In this document: positions 63,887 through 64,000 of the stretch, one piece after another | Position numbering within the stretch: the stretch's first letter is position 1 | Layout: every line of letters begins with the position of its first letter | From: Porites lobata | Lineage: Eukaryota > Cnidaria > Anthozoa > Scleractinia > Poritidae | Reading direction: 5' to 3' | Assembly: GCA_942486035.1 (NCBI GenBank) | Contig: CALNXK010000341.1 | Location: 50,001-114,000, forward strand | DNA length: 64,000 bases | Translations under genes and position numbers: made by a program | Notes under the pieces: generated by a model | Seen by the model: only the letters and a program-made list of their open reading frames with translations | Database searches by the model: none | What the model was told of the DNA's origin: nothing

Positions 63887-64000
63887 TTTTACCTGCCAAA
63901 AACAGAGTTATAACGCTGTCTGTACATTACAGTTAAGTAAAAGCCGTGTTGACGAGGTCATTATTTGTAAAGCGAAACCTTTTGAAAGAGTTTCGCTAAA

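Larger units (their letters stand above)
46519..64000. repeat. segmental duplication, unit 2 (runs off the window end)
   Basis: Tandem partner of 27899-46518 in the same orientation. Unit 2 has private insertions: a LINE at 46674-47160, a composite at 58491-59350, a LINE tail at 61667-62067 and a hairpin near 62272. It lacks the private deletion near 34180 of unit 1. The right edge is not seen. Confidence 0.85.

Overview
The window is animal genomic DNA. The gene structures have GT-AG introns, most of the sequence is AT-rich and non-coding, and there are many decayed transposable elements. The closest visible protein matches are animal nuclear proteins plus a lineage-expanded family of intronless rhodopsin-like receptors. 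Together with the repeat families (a tRNA-derived SINE, foldback MITEs, and elements with GGGGCACCCAACG ends), this suggests a cnidarian, most likely a stony coral or other hexacoral. That assignment is inference; nothing in the window names the species.

Left part (1-9.6 kb): a small unassigned minus-strand ORF, a remnant that resembles a Penelope-like retroelement, and then an RBM45 orthologue on the minus strand. RBM45 has two coding exons, four RRMs and 493 codons. It is arranged head to head with the next gene, with about 1.6 kb between the start codons.

Middle part (9.6-27.9 kb): a complete AF10/AF17 (MLLT10/MLLT6) orthologue on the plus strand. I assembled eleven coding exons with consistent phases, giving 991 codons: PHD finger and extended PHD, Lys/Glu-rich and AT-hook middle region, octapeptide motif plus leucine zipper, and a Gln-rich tail. 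Its introns hold many MITEs, a LINE tail, a SINE and a 1.2-kb element with long terminal inverted repeats and an 8-bp target duplication.

Right part (27.9-64 kb): a receptor nursery. Two large tandem segments (about 27.9-46.5 kb and 46.5 kb to the window end) each carry the same order: relic D, A-type receptor, A' fragment, B-type receptor, relic C, decayed LINE, second A-type, second B-type. Each segment is itself an older A-B duplication. Three B-type genes are intact 309-codon single-exon class A GPCRs. One B-type and all four A-type genes are disrupted, and one of the A-type genes is interrupted by only a single nonsense codon before its TM6-TM7 region. Shared and private mutations and insertions let the order of events be read directly. 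The receptors lack the usual TM3 cysteine but keep a CxxC in extracellular loop 3, as adenosine-type receptors do; their ligand is unknown. A roughly 60-bp block upstream of every A and B start codon is conserved between the two types and is the best candidate for a shared promoter.
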